Positions 50,249 to 52,671 of a DNA stretch of 52,671 nt are shown one piece after another (the first letter of the stretch is position 1; the number at the start of each line of letters is the position of its first letter). The translations under genes and the position numbers were made by a program. The notes beneath the pieces are model-generated. The model was not told where the DNA came from. It saw only the letters and a list, made by a program, of their open reading frames with translations, and did no database searches. The stretch covers positions 1-52,671 of the forward strand of contig JAQXRN010000200.1 in assembly GCA_029218545.1 (NCBI GenBank), read 5' to 3'. The stretch is from Bacillota bacterium. Lineage in GTDB: Bacteria; Bacillota; Clostridia; Peptostreptococcales; Anaerovoracaceae.

Positions 50249-52671
50249 ATGGCAGAGCAAAATTTAAGCTTAGAAACAATGGTTCAGAAATACAATCTGA
50301 CCTCCGAAGAGCTGGCATCAGTACAAGAACAAAACAAAACGAAAGAATTTACGGAAGACTCGCTCGCAAAATTTATTTCCGAAATGCGTGAAAAGAATGC
50401 CATCGCCACATCAAAAAAAGACGCGCTGGATATTCCCTATGATGAACTTCAGGTTGCATGGGAAACGCTTAAAGACGCCAAAGAAGGCGATGCCTTGGAG
50501 GCAAAGCAGAGCCTTCAGGTCAAGTCTGAAGAAATAATGCAACAGGTTGATCCGAACACAACAGACATGGCGACGGCACCGGAACTCTCCGAATGGTTGA
50601 ACATTAACAACAGTCTGGGAAATTCTGATAATGCCGTCCGTAATCAGGCGCTTGGTCAACGTCTTAAGGCTTATAACGCGCAGTTTGACGCGGCCAACGG
50701 TCTCGCCGGAATTTCTCAGGAAAATGCAGAGCAGATTTCCGAGGCCGCAGAACTTTTGAGCAAACAATACGAAGGTTTTAATCCGTTTGCTACCAATGAC
50801 AACGGTGAGCTGATATATCCCGAGTTTGCCAACGCCAAAGATTTCTACGACAAACTGAATATTCAAAATACAAACTCAAACTGTGAAAACGTCAACAAAG
50901 AACAGTTCATCCAAAATATGTCCGAGTTAGCCAGACGCGAGGCTATTACCCGTTTAAGCACCACTCCCGGTTTTCTTGATCTTCCCGCCTCGGAACAAAC
51001 AAAAATCTTTGCTAGTGTTTACGCCGGATGCTTGGAGGAAGGCGCTGTTTCGCTCATCGTCGCTCAGGCTACTCAAAATCTGAGTGAAGAACAAAAGAAA
51101 AATCCGCAGAAAAAAGAAGCGTTGGAAAAAGCTGCGACCGAAAATTTCCGCCATATTTCAGAAACAGAAACCGTCCAAATTGACAATTCCGCAGCCTTGG
51201 GAGCGTATGCCGGACGCCTGTCGGCTCAGACTAATATTGAAAAACGCATCTCGCAAAAAACCGGAAAAAGAAATTTCTGGGGCAAAATCAAAGACAAGAA
51301 AAAAGCCTTTGAGCAAAACCACCCGAAAATGGCAGGCGCGCTTAAGTTTGTCGGCAATATCGGACTGACGATGGGTGTCAACATGGCTTTCGGTGGTGCC
51401 GGTTTGGCCGTACTCAGTGCTTATAAAACCTATCAGGCAATAAAAAAAGCCAACGAAGAACGCAAGGCAGCCAATGAAAAATCCGATGAAAAACAAAGTC
51501 TGCTGAAGTTTCTGGTCAAGAATCCACGGCATTTAATCAGCATTACCAGCAACGTTGCCGGCGTTGCCTTGGCCGGTTGGAGTGCAAGCATGGGACTTGA
51601 CGCCAACGGTTTGGTCGGTCAGTCGATAAATCATGGCGCCGGACAGGCTCTGGATAATATGGGCAACGCCATGAGCAATTTCGCCGGACATTTCTCGGCC
51701 GACAATCTCAAAAATTCCCTGAGCGACGGCAATATCGGCCATGGTTGGGGCGATAAAATCTCAAATATGTTCAATACCGAAAATGCCCTGAGATTCTCTC
51801 GGACAATCCGTACGTTGGGCGTAGCCGCAGCCAATCTCGGTGTCGACATTGCGGACATTGCCAAACCGGAAAATAAAGGCAAGAGGATGAAAATGTTTTT
51901 CAAAGCCTTAGGTAAAGCAGGTTTGAGTTCTGCCGCCGTTTTTGCCACCACGCCGGTTGAAAATGCCGAGGCCTCTCCGGCAGACAGTACAGGCGTTAGC
52001 GCAGGAAACAATAGCGAAACGCCGTCACCCTTACAACCAACACCGCAGGAACAGCAAGAACCGGTAACCATGCCGTGGCAGCAGGAGCCGCAGGAACAAT
52101 CAGACCCGACCGTTATGCCGTGGCAGCAAAACTCTCAGGAAGCAACGGCCGACACAAACGGCGACAATGGAACCGTTGTGGAAAACGTTGCCTCTCAGAA
52201 AGACTTGGAATTTTGGGAAAACCGTACCGATAAATTCTTAGGCGAAGAAAACAAGCAATATATTTATGATATGGTCGAAAAAGGCGGGATAAAACTCCCC
52301 GAGGGCATTGAAACCAAAGAGGAATACGCCTACAAACTGGCCATGGACATTCAGCAGACACCGGCCGAAATCAACGAAGCTATGGGCGGATCTTGGAACA
52401 GTTCGGCGGCTTTGACAAATTCTATCAAATCATGGACAGCTGAAGATTTTAACAAATTAAACAACAGCGTGGACGATTTTTCTGACCGAGGTTATCACAA
52501 CGGAGAAATTTCTGGCGGACGGAGCCATACCGGCGGCGGACACTCAAGCGTTGAACCGATAAACAATACGCCGGAAGATACCCCGAACCATGATATTGAT
52601 ATCCGTGCCATGACCAAAGAAACATTGATTGATACGTTTGAAGATTTTCGCGGCATGGTCGGAGATCCGGC
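50249..52671 (+). CDS. Large protein of unknown function, open at window end (807 complete codons visible)
   Basis: ATG at 50249 after tagaggg; I translated it through to 52671 with no stop: MAEQNLSLETMVQKYNLTSEELASVQEQ...; hydrophobic central segments, Gln/Pro-rich linker. Missing from the ORF track because it runs off the edge. Confidence 0.85.
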   Translation, partial: MAEQNLSLETMVQKYNLTSEELASVQEQNKTKEFTEDSLAKFISEMREKNAIATSKKDALDIPYDELQVAWETLKDAKEGDALEAKQSLQVKSEEIMQQVDPNTTDMATAPELSEWLNINNSLGNSDNAVRNQALGQRLKAYNAQFDAANGLAGISQENAEQISEAAELLSKQYEGFNPFATNDNGELIYPEFANAKDFYDKLNIQNTNSNCENVNKEQFIQNMSELARREAITRLSTTPGFLDLPASEQTKIFASVYAGCLEEGAVSLIVAQATQNLSEEQKKNPQKKEALEKAATENFRHISETETVQIDNSAALGAYAGRLSAQTNIEKRISQKTGKRNFWGKIKDKKKAFEQNHPKMAGALKFVGNIGLTMGVNMAFGGAGLAVLSAYKTYQAIKKANEERKAANEKSDEKQSLLKFLVKNPRHLISITSNVAGVALAGWSASMGLDANGLVGQSINHGAGQALDNMGNAMSNFAGHFSADNLKNSLSDGNIGHGWGDKISNMFNTENALRFSRTIRTLGVAAANLGVDIADIAKPENKGKRMKMFFKALGKAGLSSAAVFATTPVENAEASPADSTGVSAGNNSETPSPLQPTPQEQQEPVTMPWQQEPQEQSDPTVMPWQQNSQEATADTNGDNGTVVENVASQKDLEFWENRTDKFLGEENKQYIYDMVEKGGIKLPEGIETKEEYAYKLAMDIQQTPAEINEAMGGSWNSSAALTNSIKSWTAEDFNKLNNSVDDFSDRGYHNGEISGGRSHTGGGHSSVEPINNTPEDTPNHDIDIRAMTKETLIDTFEDFRGMVGDP
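52043..52132 (+). repeat. Two 45-nt in-frame repeats encoding PQEQQEPVTMPWQQE/PQEQSDPTVMPWQQN
   Basis: ccgcaggaacagcaagaaccggtaaccatgccgtggcagcaggag then ccgcaggaacaatcagacccgaccgttatgccgtggcagcaaaac. Confidence 0.85.

Noticed and set aside
51084-52361. Multiple short ORFs on both strands at the right end
   Set aside because: All overlap the single long open frame from 50249 with consistent codon usage; the short ones are out-of-frame or antisense.

Overview
The window has two parts of apparently different origin. (1) Positions 1 to about 47.8 kb are a coherent, low-GC, spore-former (Clostridia-like Firmicutes) chromosome segment carrying the replication origin. It has dnaA/dnaN/recF/gyrB/gyrA on the minus strand left of oriC, followed by an RsbW-like kinase, a SigB/F-type sigma factor and trpS. 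Right of oriC, on the plus strand, is a complete his operon (hisZGDCBHAFIE plus a PHP histidinol-phosphatase), inserted between oriC and the classical rpmH-rnpA-yidD-yidC-jag-mnmE-mnmG-rsmG-noc-parA-parB block. After that come DUF1294, a SprT-like protein, a GdpP-like phosphodiesterase, rplI and dnaB. Left of trpS the genes flip to the plus strand: coaBC, a SPOCS/LysM protein, spoIIR, a Re-citrate synthase-like/GntR/aconitase/IDH operon, metF plus a split MetH, and an M20 peptidase. (2) From about 47.8 kb, inside the conserved C-terminal part of dnaB, codon usage and base composition change abruptly to a higher-GC, alphaproteobacteria-like style. This part has two YcgN-family Cys-cluster paralogues, a small Cys-rich ORF, a YgjP-type metallopeptidase and a large open-ended ORF of unknown function. 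I consider a chimeric (metagenomic) assembly joint inside dnaB the most likely explanation. The most interesting sequence-level signals are: a perfect parS nested in a 40-bp perfect palindrome that also ends noc and looks like a terminator; a second near-parS at the start of the gene after parB; everted Noc-type half-sites upstream of noc; DnaA boxes packed against the his promoter; a candidate GntR operator on the citrate operon; and the >800-codon unknown ORF missing from the supplied ORF track. All family calls are from reading translations by eye; no database search was run.
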